DNA from: Streptomyces dengpaensis
GTDB taxonomy: Bacteria; Actinomycetota; Actinomycetes; Streptomycetales; Streptomycetaceae
Assembly: GCF_002946835.1 (NCBI RefSeq)
Contig: NZ_CP026652.1
Coordinates: forward strand, 2,914,001 to 2,978,000
Length of the DNA: 64,000 nucleotides
Direction: 5' to 3'
Part shown: piece by piece, positions 18,758-27,103 of the stretch
Layout of the letters: each line of letters starts with the position of its first letter
Numbering within the stretch: the stretch's first letter is position 1
Translations under genes and position numbers: made by a program
The notes under the pieces: model-generated
What the model was told of the DNA's origin: nothing
Database searches by the model: none
What the model saw: the letters and a program-made list of their open reading frames with translations, nothing else

Positions 18758-20334
18758 GCCGCCGCCTCCTCCAGGTCCAGTCGGCGCAGCAGGGTCCGCA
18801 GCATCTCGTCGTCGATGAAGCGGTGGTCCCGGAGCGTGACGAAGACCTCGCGCTCGGCGCCGATCATCTCGCGCGCCAGTCGCCGGTAGGTGTCGTCGGC
18901 GGTCTCGCCGGTGATCGGGTTGACCCCGCCGAGGCGCTCCCAGACGGCGTTGCGGCGCCGTTCGAGGACGGCGCGCAGACGCTCGGCGAGGGGCGGCGGC
19001 AGGGCGTTGCGCTCGTCGCTGAGGAGTTCGTCGAGGCGCTGTTCGGCGGCTCGGGAGGCCTGCGCCTGGGCGTTGGCCTCGGCGAGCGTCTCGGCCTGTA
19101 CGTCGCGCCCCGGCAGCTTCAGGAGGCGGATCAGCGGGGGCAGCGTCAGCCCCTGCACGACCAGGGTTCCGATGACCGTCGTGAAGGTCAGGAAGAGGAT
19201 CAGATTGCGATCGGGAAAGGGCTCGCCACCGTGCATGGTGAGCGGGATGGAGAAGGCGATGGCGAGGGAGACCACGCCCCGCATGCCGGCCCAGCCGACG
19301 ATGAACGGCGCCTTCCAGGTGGGGTTCTCCTCACGCTCCCGGATCCGGGACGACAGCAGGCGCGGCAGAAAAGCCGACGGATAGATCCACGCGAACCGGG
19401 CCGCGACCACGATGAGGAAGACGGCCACCGCGTACCAGGCGGCGGTTCCCCCCTCGTACTGCCCGAGCCCCTGCAGGACGACCGGCAGTTGCAGCCCGAT
19501 CAGCGCGAACACCGCCGACTCCAGGATGAAGGCGACCATCTTCCACACCGCCTCCTCCTGGAGCCGGGTCGCGAAGTCCACCTCCCAGGCGCGATGCCCG
19601 AGGTAGAGGGCGACGACGACCACGGCGAGCACTCCGGAGGCGTGCACCTGCTCGGCGGCCCCGTAGGCGGCGAACGGGATCAGCAAGGAGAGGGTGTTCT
19701 GGAGAAGCGCCTCCTTCAAGTGGGTGCGCAGCCAGTGGATGGGGATCATCAGGACGAGCCCGACGGCGACGCCGCCGACCGCCGCGACCAGGAATTCGCC
19801 GATGCCGCCCGCCCAGGTCGCGCCCTCGCCGATCGCGGCGGCGATCGCCACCTTGTAGGCGGTGATCGCGGTCGCGTCGTTCACCAGGGACTCGCCCTGC
19901 AGGATCGTGGTGAGCCGCGAGGGAAGCCCCACCCGGCGCGCCACCGCCGTCGCGGCGACCGCGTCCGGCGGCGCCACCACCGCCCCCAGGACCAGCGCCG
20001 CGGTCAGCGGCATGCTCGGCACGAGCACATACACGGCCCAGCCGACCACGAGGGTCGCGAAGAGGACGTACCCGACCGACAACAGCGCGACGGGCCTCAG
20101 TTGCGCCCGCAGATCGAGGTACGAGCTGTCGGTGGCCGCCGTGTACAGCAGCGGTGGCAGCATCAGCGGGAGCACGACTTCGGGGTCGAGTTCGTACGCG
20201 GGCACCCCGGGGACGTACGACACCGCCAGGCCCACCGCGACGAGCAGGAGGGGTGCGGGGACCGGGGTGCGGCGGGCGGCGCCGGCGACCGCCGCGCTGA
20301 CCGCGACCAGCAATAGCAGTGGCAAAACATGCAT
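18739..20334 (-). CDS. Na+/H+ antiporter, CPA1 family
   Basis: A 531-residue integral membrane protein with about twelve transmembrane segments in the first 400 residues, exchanging sodium (or potassium) for protons across the plasma membrane. Conserved features are LPPLLYTAATD, the APPDAVAATAVARRVGLP stretch and GESLVNDATAI, which holds the ion-binding Asn-Asp pair. The last 110 residues are a charged cytosolic regulatory tail. The ATG giving MHVLPLLLL follows GGAAG. It is divergent from the UBP zinc-finger gene with 61 bases between, a pairing that recurs in Streptomyces. Confidence 0.92.
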   Translation of the reverse strand: MHVLPLLLLVAVSAAVAGAARRTPVPAPLLLVAVGLAVSYVPGVPAYELDPEVVLPLMLPPLLYTAATDSSYLDLRAQLRPVALLSVGYVLFATLVVGWAVYVLVPSMPLTAALVLGAVVAPPDAVAATAVARRVGLPSRLTTILQGESLVNDATAITAYKVAIAAAIGEGATWAGGIGEFLVAAVGGVAVGLVLMIPIHWLRTHLKEALLQNTLSLLIPFAAYGAAEQVHASGVLAVVVVALYLGHRAWEVDFATRLQEEAVWKMVAFILESAVFALIGLQLPVVLQGLGQYEGGTAAWYAVAVFLIVVAARFAWIYPSAFLPRLLSSRIREREENPTWKAPFIVGWAGMRGVVSLAIAFSIPLTMHGGEPFPDRNLILFLTFTTVIGTLVVQGLTLPPLIRLLKLPGRDVQAETLAEANAQAQASRAAEQRLDELLSDERNALPPPLAERLRAVLERRRNAVWERLGGVNPITGETADDTYRRLAREMIGAEREVFVTLRDHRFIDDEMLRTLLRRLDLEEAAAYREAT

Positions 20335-20395
20335 CGTCTTCCGCCCGCCCTCGTTTCCGCGCGACTTCCCGCACACCCGACGTAACCTGGCCATC

Positions 20396-20656
20396 ATGAA
20401 ACAGTGCACGCACGCCGACGCGCTGCCGCACCCCGCGCCCGAGCCCCTGAGCGAGACCTGTCTGGAGTGCCTCGCCGCCGGCACCGACCCGGTCCATCTG
20501 CGGCTGTGTCTGGAGTGCGGGCACCTGGGCTGCTGCGACTCCTCGCCGCTGCGGCACGCGACGGAGCACTTCAAGGAGAGCGGACACGCGATCATGCGCT
20601 CCTTCGAGCCCGGGGAGAGCTGGCGCTGGTGCTTCGTCGACCACGTCCTCGTATGA
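20396..20656 (+). CDS. UBP-type zinc-finger protein
   Basis: An 86-residue single-domain zinc finger. Cysteine and histidine ligands appear in MKQCTH, TCLECLAAG, LRLCLECGHLGCCDSS and HATEHFKESGHAIM, the spacing of the UBP finger that binds ubiquitin C-termini in eukaryotes. Bacterial versions have no known partner. A TAACCT -10 box nine bases before the ATG points to a leaderless transcript. A hexanucleotide repeat begins exactly at the stop codon. Confidence 0.88.
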   Translation: MKQCTHADALPHPAPEPLSETCLECLAAGTDPVHLRLCLECGHLGCCDSSPLRHATEHFKESGHAIMRSFEPGESWRWCFVDHVLV

Positions 20657-20735
20657 CTCCGACTCTGATGACTCTGACTCTGACTCTGAACCGGCGACCA
20701 CGGACGCCTGTGACACGGCGACCACGGACTCTTGG
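20654..20735. repeat. Hexamer microsatellite starting at the UBP zinc-finger stop codon
   Basis: The TGA stop is the first half of a run of TGACTC-type hexamers (five or six copies, to about 20690). A second repeat follows: two copies of CGGCGACCACGGAC at about 20692 and 20716. The rest of the gap to the anti-sigma gene holds a stress-sigma promoter. Confidence 0.75.
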
Positions 20736-20775
20736 GGTTTGGCCGTCACGGACGCGTGCGACCCTGGATCCGGAC

Positions 20776-20801
20776 GGTTCGACGGTCTGACGCCTGGGTA
20801 C
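20776..20801 (+). promoter_or_regulatory. SigB/SigH-type promoter before prsH-sigH
   Basis: GGTT, 16 bases, then GGGTAC. This fits the general-stress sigma consensus GNNT-N14-16-GGGTAY of Streptomyces SigB/SigH-like factors. It lies about 210 bases before the anti-sigma gene and would make the operon stress-inducible or self-activating. Confidence 0.6.
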
Positions 20802-21021
20802 GTCAACCCGGCGCGCGCTCTTCCTATTTGGGCCCGCAGACCCCTAGCCACTGTCCGTACTCATGGGCTTACTATGAGTGACAGGAAGGCGCGGGGTCCC
20901 CGGGACAGAAAACTTGGGAGCGCGGTAGCGTCACCGCTGAACCACGTAGCGCGTTACCCCCGGGGGGCGACCCTCGGCCCCGAAAGAGCTCGAATGAGCT
21001 TGTACCACCATGGAGGTGAGG

Positions 21022-21435
21022 GTGTCCCAGATCGCAGGCGAGCCCGCGACCAAGGACTTCGTGGAAGTCCGGCTGCCGGCCGCGGGTGCCTACCTGTCGG
21101 TGCTGCGCACGGCCACGGCCGGACTCGCGGCCCGTTTGGACTTCACCCTCGACGAGATCGAGGACCTGCGCATCGCGGTCGACGAGGCCTGCGCGATCCT
21201 GCTGCAGCATGCCGTTCCCGGCTCGGTGCTCAGCTGTGTCTTCCGGCTCATCGAGGACTCGCTGGAGGTCACCGTCGCGGCGCCGACCACGGACGGTCAC
21301 GCTCCCTCCCGGGACACCTTCGCGTGGACCGTCCTCTCGGCCCTCGCCGGCAAGGTCGACTCGACCGTCGCCGAGGACAAGACCGTTTCGATCAGCCTCT
21401 ACAAACAGCGCGGCGCCGGACCCGGGCCGGCGTGA
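21022..21435 (+). CDS. prsH: Anti-sigma factor of SigH (RsbW-like kinase fold)
   Basis: A 137-residue HATPase-type anti-sigma factor: VRLPAAGAYLSVLRTATAGL, then LDEIEDLRIAVDEACAILLQ, the N-box helix. The later G-boxes are weak, as in the UshX/PrsH group. It should bind SigH in the cytosol and hold it inactive. I choose the GTG at 21022 because GGAGG (21012-21016) stands five bases ahead; the upstream ATG at 21010 overlaps that ribosome site. The stop TGA overlaps the GTG start of sigH, so synthesis of the two is coupled. Confidence 0.88.
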   Translation: MSQIAGEPATKDFVEVRLPAAGAYLSVLRTATAGLAARLDFTLDEIEDLRIAVDEACAILLQHAVPGSVLSCVFRLIEDSLEVTVAAPTTDGHAPSRDTFAWTVLSALAGKVDSTVAEDKTVSISLYKQRGAGPGPA

Positions 21436-22565
21436 GGAACGGGGACGGGCCGGTGCGGGACGAAGAGCGCGGCACACGAAAGCTTCCGGCCGAGCGTGTC
21501 GACGGCCTGGGCGGGCCGCGGCGTACGGCGGACGGCGTCGACGGCATCCCCGAGCAGGCCCGGCCGCACCCGGTGGACGGCGCCTCCTCGGCCGTGTCCG
21601 AAGCGCCGGTCGACAAGGAACGGGAGAGGCTCTCCGGCCAGGAAGACGGGCAATGGGATCCGGAGGGGGCCGCACGGAGCACGTCCTCGGAGGGGCGACG
21701 GCTGGTGACGGGCGGGACTATGAGCGAGCACGAGCAACACGACAAGCCAGAAACGCAGAGCGTGCAGGCCGCGCAGCACGGGCCCAGCGCCCAGCACATC
21801 CAGCACCACCCCCAGGACCGCAGCGGGGCACGGGCGATGTTCGTCGAGCTGCGCAAGCTTCAGGAGGGCAGCGCCGAGTACGCGGAGCTGCGCAACCAGC
21901 TGGTCCGTATGCACCTCCCGCTCGTCGAGCACCTCGCGCGCCGCTTCCGCAACCGCGGGGAGCCGCTCGACGATCTCACCCAGGTCGCCACCATCGGCCT
22001 GATCAAGTCGGTCGACCGCTTCGACCCGGAGCGCGGCGTCGAGTTCTCGACGTACGCGACCCCGACGGTCGTCGGCGAGATCAAGCGGCACTTCCGCGAC
22101 AAGGGCTGGGCGGTGCGGGTGCCGCGTCGGCTGCAGGAGCTGCGGCTCTCGCTCACCACGGCGACCGCGGAGCTCTCGCAGCTGCACGGCCGCTCCCCCA
22201 CGGTCCACGAACTGGCCGAGAAGCTGGCGATCTCGGAGGAGGAGGTCCTGGAGGGCCTGGAGTCCGCCAACGCGTACTCCACGCTGTCCCTGGACGTCCC
22301 CGACACGGACGACGAGTCCCCGGCCGTCGCGGACACCCTGGGCGCGGAGGACGAGGCCCTGGAGGGCGTCGAGTACCGCGAGTCCCTCAAGCCGCTCCTT
22401 GAGGACCTGCCGCCGCGGGAGAAGCGGATCCTGCTCCTTCGCTTCTTCGGCAACATGACGCAGTCGCAGATCGCGCAGGAGGTCGGCATCTCGCAGATGC
22501 ATGTGTCGCGCCTGCTGGCGCGCACGCTGGCCCAGCTCCGCGAGAAGCTCCTCGTCGAGGAGTGA
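21432..22565 (+). CDS. sigH: Stress and development sigma factor SigH (SigB family)
   Basis: Up to 377 residues from the GTG that overlaps the prsH stop (GTGA). Sigma region 2 (RMHLPLVEHLARRF, LDDLTQVATIGLIKSVDRFD), region 3 and region 4 (FFGNMTQSQIAQEVGISQMH) lie in the last 250. The first 96 residues are acidic and disordered. A second start, ATG at 21720 (MSEHEQHDK), would give 281 residues. In S. coelicolor SigH is made as several N-terminally different products, and both starts here fit that. SigH serves osmotic stress and septation. The gene ends 30 bases before a convergent gene. Confidence 0.92.
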   Translation: MRNGDGPVRDEERGTRKLPAERVDGLGGPRRTADGVDGIPEQARPHPVDGASSAVSEAPVDKERERLSGQEDGQWDPEGAARSTSSEGRRLVTGGTMSEHEQHDKPETQSVQAAQHGPSAQHIQHHPQDRSGARAMFVELRKLQEGSAEYAELRNQLVRMHLPLVEHLARRFRNRGEPLDDLTQVATIGLIKSVDRFDPERGVEFSTYATPTVVGEIKRHFRDKGWAVRVPRRLQELRLSLTTATAELSQLHGRSPTVHELAEKLAISEEEVLEGLESANAYSTLSLDVPDTDDESPAVADTLGAEDEALEGVEYRESLKPLLEDLPPREKRILLLRFFGNMTQSQIAQEVGISQMHVSRLLARTLAQLREKLLVEE

Positions 22566-22595
22566 GACGACCGGCGCCTCTGGTCTTGGCGGGTC

Positions 22596-23051
22596 CTACT
22601 TCTGGTCCTGTACGTCGTCGGCGCCGGGCCCTCTGATTCCGAGGGCCCGCGTCGTCGCGGGGTTGACGAGCAGGACGAGCGCCGCGACCGCGACGACCGC
22701 CAGGGCGATACCGCCGGGGATCGTCATGCTGTCGGCCTGGAGCAGGTTGTAGGCCACGGGCAGCGCCATGATCTGGGTGATGACGGCCGGGCCCCGGCTC
22801 CAGCTGCGGCGCAGCAGCAGTCCGCGCGCGGCCAGCAGCGGCAGCAGGGCGAGCACGATCAGCGTCACACCGCCGGTGACGGCCTGCTGCCGGTCATCGG
22901 GGCTGCCCGTGAGGCCCAGGACGAGTACGTAGACACCGCCCACGACGAGGGCGAGCCCCTCCAGCGCGGCCAGCGCCGCCGCGGCGGTCAGCCGCCCGGG
23001 GCGGGGTTCTGCGGTCGGGGCGTCGGGAGTGGGGTTCTGCTCAGGGCTCAC
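22596..23051 (-). CDS. Small integral membrane protein, unknown function
   Basis: A 151-residue protein with four predicted membrane helices (AAAALAALEGLALVVGGVYV, LIVLALLPLLAARGLLL, an Ala/Pro-rich third helix and GIALAVVAVAALVLLV), short loops and a 20-residue Pro-rich N-terminus. Start is GTG (VSPEQNPT). It converges on sigH. Conserved at this position in Streptomyces as I recall; no function known. Confidence 0.75.
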   Translation of the reverse strand: MSPEQNPTPDAPTAEPRPGRLTAAAALAALEGLALVVGGVYVLVLGLTGSPDDRQQAVTGGVTLIVLALLPLLAARGLLLRRSWSRGPAVITQIMALPVAYNLLQADSMTIPGGIALAVVAVAALVLLVNPATTRALGIRGPGADDVQDQK

Positions 23052-23076
23052 CCCTGAAGAGTAGCCGCCGGGGTCA

Positions 23077-23124
23077 GCCGCGCCTCGGCCCCCACCGCCC
23101 GCCGCGCCTCGGCCCCCACCGCCC
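23077..23124. repeat. Exact 24-bp tandem duplication
   Basis: GCCGCGCCTCGGCCCCCACC plus GCCC occurs twice back to back in the gap between the small membrane protein gene and the divergent lipid kinase gene. Confidence 0.9.
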
Positions 23125-23249
23125 GCCAGGGCGCGGGCCCGCCACGCCCCGGGTTCGAGCCGCCACTGTGCGCAAGCCCACTCCCGATCCCTTCTCCGAT
23201 CCCAGCCTCGCCCTTCGCCGAGTACCCCCCAGTAGGTACGCTGCATCGC

Positions 23250-24218
23250 ATGCGTGCACTTCTCGTGGTCAATCCGGCGGCAACCACCACAAGTGCGCGT
23301 ACGCGTGACGTACTGATCCATGCGCTGGCCAGCGAGATGAAGCTGGAGGCGGTCACCACCGAGTACCGCGGGCACGCCCGGGACCTCGCCCGGCAGGCCT
23401 CGGAGAGCAAGGACATCGACCTGGTCGTGGCCCTCGGCGGCGACGGCACGGTCAACGAGGTCGTGAACGGCCTGCTCCACCACGGTCCCGACCCGGAGCG
23501 CCAGCCCCGTCTCGCCGTGGTTCCGGGCGGCTCCACCAACGTCTTCGCCCGCGCCCTGGGCCTGCCGAACGAACCGGTGGAGGCCACCGGCGCCCTGCTG
23601 GACGCGCTGCGCGAGGAGCGTGAGCGCACCATCGGCCTGGGCATCGCCGCGGGCACGCCCGGCACGGCGGACGAGGGCGTGCCCTCCCGCTGGTTCACCT
23701 TCTGCGCCGGCCTCGGCTTCGACGCGGGGGTGGTCGGCCGGGTCGAGCAGCAGCGCGAGCGCGGCAGACGTTCGACGCATGCGCTGTATCTCCGCCAATC
23801 GGTACGCCAGTTTTTGGACGAACCTCACCGCCGGAACGGAACGATCACCCTGGAGTGCCCCGGCGCGGAGCCGGTCACCGATCTGGTCCTGTCCATCATC
23901 TGCAACACCGCGCCGTGGACGTTTCTCGGCAATCGCCCGGTGTACGCGTCGCCTAAGGCGTCGTTCGATACAGGGCTCGACGTACTCGGTCTCAGCCGCA
24001 TGTCGACGGCCGCGCTCGCCCGGTATGCCACGCAGTTGCTCACTTCGTCCCCCGAGCGCGGACCCCATGGCAAGCACGCCACGTCCCTGCACGATCTGAC
24101 GGACTTCACCTTGCATTCGAAGGTGCCGCTCCCCCTTCAGATGGACGGTGACCACCTGGGACTGCGCACCAGCGTGACGTTCACAGGCGTACGCCGTGCA
24201 CTGCGTGTGATTGTGTGA
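23250..24218 (+). CDS. Diacylglycerol-kinase-type lipid kinase
   Basis: A 322-residue cytosolic or membrane-edge kinase of the DagK/YegS fold. The nucleotide-binding loop GGDGTVNEV begins at residue 63, PGGSTNVFARALGLP at 92, and AGLGFDAGVVGRVE starts the C-terminal domain. It should transfer ATP phosphate to a lipid hydroxyl such as diacylglycerol; the true substrate is open. A TAGGTACGCT -10-like block close to the ATG suggests a leaderless transcript. Divergent from the membrane protein gene and followed, after 319 bases, by wblE. Confidence 0.9.
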   Translation: MRALLVVNPAATTTSARTRDVLIHALASEMKLEAVTTEYRGHARDLARQASESKDIDLVVALGGDGTVNEVVNGLLHHGPDPERQPRLAVVPGGSTNVFARALGLPNEPVEATGALLDALREERERTIGLGIAAGTPGTADEGVPSRWFTFCAGLGFDAGVVGRVEQQRERGRRSTHALYLRQSVRQFLDEPHRRNGTITLECPGAEPVTDLVLSIICNTAPWTFLGNRPVYASPKASFDTGLDVLGLSRMSTAALARYATQLLTSSPERGPHGKHATSLHDLTDFTLHSKVPLPLQMDGDHLGLRTSVTFTGVRRALRVIV

Positions 24219-24537
24219 GTAGAAGGGGCCAAAGTCCTTTCACTCGAACGTTTAGGCCAGGATCCACCCCATGGAAGTACGGCTGTGACCTAGTCGACAC
24301 CGAGGAATCAAAAAAAACTTTCCGGAAGGGGTTGTATCCGCCGCTGAGGTTTGCGAGTCTCTACGTGGCGCTCGGGACGGCCCGCTTCATCGGCCCCGCA
24401 GAGAGCCAGAACCCCTCCTCACATCACAGGACCACGTCAGGCCATCCTGACAGTCGGCCCTTTGCTCGTTGAGGGATTCGTGAAAGCGTTCACATTCACA
24501 AGCAACCTGCATGTAATACCACGGAGAGGTAGCAGCC
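24219..24537 (+). other. Upstream region of wblE
   Basis: 319 bases without a gene and locally AT-richer, including an A run at about 24310. Such long leaders are usual before wbl genes. A TAATAC element at 24514 may be a -10 box, but I cannot pair it with a good -35. Confidence 0.4.
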
Positions 24538-24795
24538 ATGGACTGGCGTCACAACGCCGTTTGCCGCGAGGAAGACCCCGAGCTCTTCTTCCCCATCGGC
24601 AACACCGGTCCTGCGCTGCTGCAGATCGAGGAAGCCAAGGCCGTCTGCCGCCGCTGCCCCGTCATGGAGCAGTGCCTGCAGTGGGCGCTCGAGTCCGGCC
24701 AGGACTCCGGCGTCTGGGGTGGCCTCAGCGAGGACGAGCGCCGCGCGATGAAGCGCCGCGCCGCCCGCAACCGGGCCCGTCAGGCCTCCGCCTGA
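24538..24795 (+). CDS. wblE: WhiB-like iron-sulfur regulator WblE
   Basis: An 85-residue Wbl protein. The four cluster cysteines are C9, C37, C40 and C46 (C-X27-C-X2-C-X5-C), followed by the turn GVWGGLSEDER at about 62-72 and a basic tail KRRAARNRAR for DNA contact. Wbl proteins hold a 4Fe-4S cluster, react to oxygen or NO, and bind region 4 of the principal sigma factor. Length and sequence match the WblE/WhiB1 group, which is broadly conserved and essential or nearly so in actinobacteria. GAGAGG precedes the ATG. Confidence 0.93.
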   Translation: MDWRHNAVCREEDPELFFPIGNTGPALLQIEEAKAVCRRCPVMEQCLQWALESGQDSGVWGGLSEDERRAMKRRAARNRARQASA

Positions 24796-24907
24796 CGCCC
24801 CACCCCGCACGAGCCTGAGCCTGGCGGCGCGTACAGCGAGTACGCATCTCCCGTTCCCGAGCCGCAGCGCGCAGTACCCCCGATGCGCTTTTGAGCAACG
24901 AGCTTTC

Positions 24908-24936
24908 AGCCCCGGATCACCCAGTGGTCCGGGGCT
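24908..24936. terminator. Terminator between wblE and the sensor kinase
   Basis: AGCCCCGGA pairs with TCCGGGGCT across an eleven-base loop, in the gap between the two converging genes, so it can serve both. Confidence 0.8.
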
Positions 24937-25024
24937 CATCGCTGTTTGCGTCTGTACGGATTGCTCCCGGCGCCGGCGTGCGGATTGCCCCCGGCGTCGA
25001 CGGTGCCAGGCCCTTGGACGTTGA

Positions 25025-26500
25025 CTACTTGTGAGCCCGCACCGGGATGTCCAGGATGACCTGCGTGCCGCGCTCCGGGGCCGCCACCATGTCGAAGGTG
25101 CCGCCCAACTCGCCCTCCACCAGCGTCCGTACGATCTGCAGGCCGAGGTTGCCCGAGCGGTGCGGGTCGAAGCCCTCGGGGAGACCGACCCCGTCGTCCT
25201 GGACCGTGACCAGCAGGCGAGCGTCCTTGGTGGTGCCGCCGCGGACCGCCGAGACCTCGACGGTGCCACGGTCGCCCTCGCGGAAGCCGTGTTCCAGCGC
25301 GTTCTGCAGAATCTCGGTGAGGACCATGGAGAGCGGGGTCGCGACCTCGGCGTCCAGGATCCCGAAGCGGCCGGTGCGCCGGCCGGTGACCTTGCCCGGC
25401 GAGATCTCGGCGACCATGGCGAGCACCCGGTCGGCGATCTCGTCGAACTCCACGCGTTCGTCCAGGTTCTGAGACAGCGTCTCATGCACGATCGCGATCG
25501 AACCGACCCGCCGTACGGCCTCCTCCAGGGCCTCGCGGCCGCGCTCCGACTCGATGCGCCGGGCCTGGAGCCGCAGCAGCGCCGCCACCGTCTGGAGGTT
25601 GTTCTTCACCCGGTGGTGGATCTCCCGGATGGTCGCGTCCTTGGTGATCAACTCGCGCTCGCGGCGCCGCAGTTCGGTGACGTCGCGCAGCAGGACGAGC
25701 GAACCGACGCGCGTGCCCTTGGGCTTGAGGGGGATCGCGCGCAGCTGGATCACGCCGTCGCCGCACTCGATCTCGAACTCGCGGGGCGCCCAGCCGCTGG
25801 CGACCTTGGCGATCGCCTCGTCCACCGGCCCGCGGGACGGAGCGAGTTCCGCGGTGGTCGCCCCGAGGTTGTGGCCCACCAGGTCGGCGGCCAGGCCGAG
25901 GCGGTGGTACGCCGACAGCGCGTTCGGAGATGCGTACTGGACGATGCCGTCCGCGTCGAGCCGGATCAGCCCGTCGCCGACCCGCGGCGAGGCGTCCATG
26001 TCGACCTGCTGGTCGGGGAACGGGAAGGCCCCCGCCGCGATCATCTGGGCGAGGTCGGAGGCGCTCTGGAGGTACGTGAGCTCGAGGCGGCTCGGGGTGC
26101 GCACGGTGAGCAGGTTGGTGTTGCGGGCGATGACGCCGAGGACGCGCCCCTCACGTCGTACGGGAATGGACTCGACCCGGACCGGGACCTCTTCGCGCCA
26201 CTCCGGGTCGCCCTCGCGCACGATCCGGCCCTCGTCGAGCGCGACGTCCAGCATGGGGCGGCGGCCGCGCGGGACGAGGTGGCCGACCATGTCGTCCTGG
26301 TACGAGGTGGGGCCGGTGTTGGGCCGCATCTGGGCGACGGAGACATAGCGCGTGCCGTCGCGGGTGGGGACCCACAGGACGAGGTCGGCGAAGGAGAGGT
26401 CGGAGAGCAGCTGCCACTCCGAGACCAGCAGATGCAGCCACTCGAGGTCGGAGTCACCCAGGGCGGTGTGCTGGCGTACGAGGTCGTTCATGGAGGGCAC
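25025..26500 (-). CDS. Soluble sensor histidine kinase, PdtaS-like (HisKA_2)
   Basis: A 491-residue kinase with no membrane segment. An N-terminal GAF-like domain (1-155) and a PAS domain (about 170-275, DGLIRLDADGIVQYASPNAL) lead to the HisKA_2 box with phospho-acceptor H295 in EIHHRVKNNLQTVAALLRLQ, then a HATPase domain (N-box LTEILQNALEHGF, G-box NLGLQIV). This is the architecture of PdtaS, whose partner is an ANTAR RNA-binding regulator encoded elsewhere. The GTG start lies just after a TACGCT -10-like element, so a leaderless mRNA is likely; an ATG three codons in is the alternative. Confidence 0.9.
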   Translation of the reverse strand: MPSMNDLVRQHTALGDSDLEWLHLLVSEWQLLSDLSFADLVLWVPTRDGTRYVSVAQMRPNTGPTSYQDDMVGHLVPRGRRPMLDVALDEGRIVREGDPEWREEVPVRVESIPVRREGRVLGVIARNTNLLTVRTPSRLELTYLQSASDLAQMIAAGAFPFPDQQVDMDASPRVGDGLIRLDADGIVQYASPNALSAYHRLGLAADLVGHNLGATTAELAPSRGPVDEAIAKVASGWAPREFEIECGDGVIQLRAIPLKPKGTRVGSLVLLRDVTELRRRERELITKDATIREIHHRVKNNLQTVAALLRLQARRIESERGREALEEAVRRVGSIAIVHETLSQNLDERVEFDEIADRVLAMVAEISPGKVTGRRTGRFGILDAEVATPLSMVLTEILQNALEHGFREGDRGTVEVSAVRGGTTKDARLLVTVQDDGVGLPEGFDPHRSGNLGLQIVRTLVEGELGGTFDMVAAPERGTQVILDIPVRAHK

Positions 26501-26768
26501 GTCTGCGAGCGTACCCGCCGAATACGACAGGCCTCGAAAACAGCGACCGCACCCCCCGTACGGAGCCCGGAAACACCCGCGGGCCGCGGCGCCTGGGAGG
26601 GACCCTCAACCCTCCCGGCACCGCAGCCCGGAGCAACAACGGCCACGGGTGTGCGGTCCCGGTCGGCCGAAGAGAGGAGCCGGAGCAGTCAGGGCAGAGA
26701 GCGCCGGTTCCTCGGTCCGCCTTCCTGTGCGGGGAAGACGGAGGCTTTGCTTACTCGCTCAAGCATTG

Positions 26769-26780
26769 TGGACTAGACCA
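26769..26780. promoter_or_regulatory. DasR operator (dre) candidate, distal
   Basis: TGGACTAGACCA, one base off the TGGTCTAGACCA core of DasR sites. It lies 324 bases from nagB and 268 from the kinase start, so its target is uncertain. Confidence 0.65.
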
Positions 26781-27026
26781 TGGTCCTGCGTCCATGTGTC
26801 TTCTGTCCATGCGTCGGCGGCTGTTTGTTGTTGTCCGCTTATCCAACATCCAACTGCGTCCACCCCGCAGACTAGCCCGCTTCGGTGCGCGGCTGGGACG
26901 GATTGGCCCATCAGTTGGGCCGGATCGCCGTGGGGCGTCCGGCGAGCGCCTTCAGTGGCAGCGCCCGTCCGGCGCGTCCGGGCAAGGCGGCCTTCGGGAC
27001 GACGGAAGAAGGGCTCTCTGGTAGAT

Positions 27027-27038
27027 TGGTCTATACCA
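27027..27038. promoter_or_regulatory. DasR operator (dre) of nagB
   Basis: TGGTCTATACCA, one base off the core palindrome, 66 bases ahead of the nagB start. nagB is an established DasR target. Confidence 0.85.
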
Positions 27039-27103
27039 CATATGCCCTCCTTCCGGGTTCCAGTTGAGTCCCTGAGTCCCCTCTCCAGATCGGCAGGCCC
27101 AGC

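Larger units (their letters stand above)
26501..27103. other. Long intergenic region before nagB
   Basis: 603 bases between the divergent kinase and nagB genes. It carries two DasR operator-like sites (26769-26780 and 27027-27038), the second just upstream of nagB. I find no convincing gene; small open frames at 26794 and 26885 have neither ribosome sites nor Streptomyces codon bias. Confidence 0.55.

Noticed and set aside
17962..20316. 784-codon plus-strand frame across the PLP enzyme and antiporter genes
   Set aside because: Low-complexity Arg/Gly/Asp/His composition, opposite to or out of frame with two well-supported genes.
26501..27103. A small gene between the sensor kinase and nagB
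   Set aside because: Open frames at 26794 and 26885 lack ribosome sites and codon bias, and one contains the DasR site region. More likely regulatory DNA.
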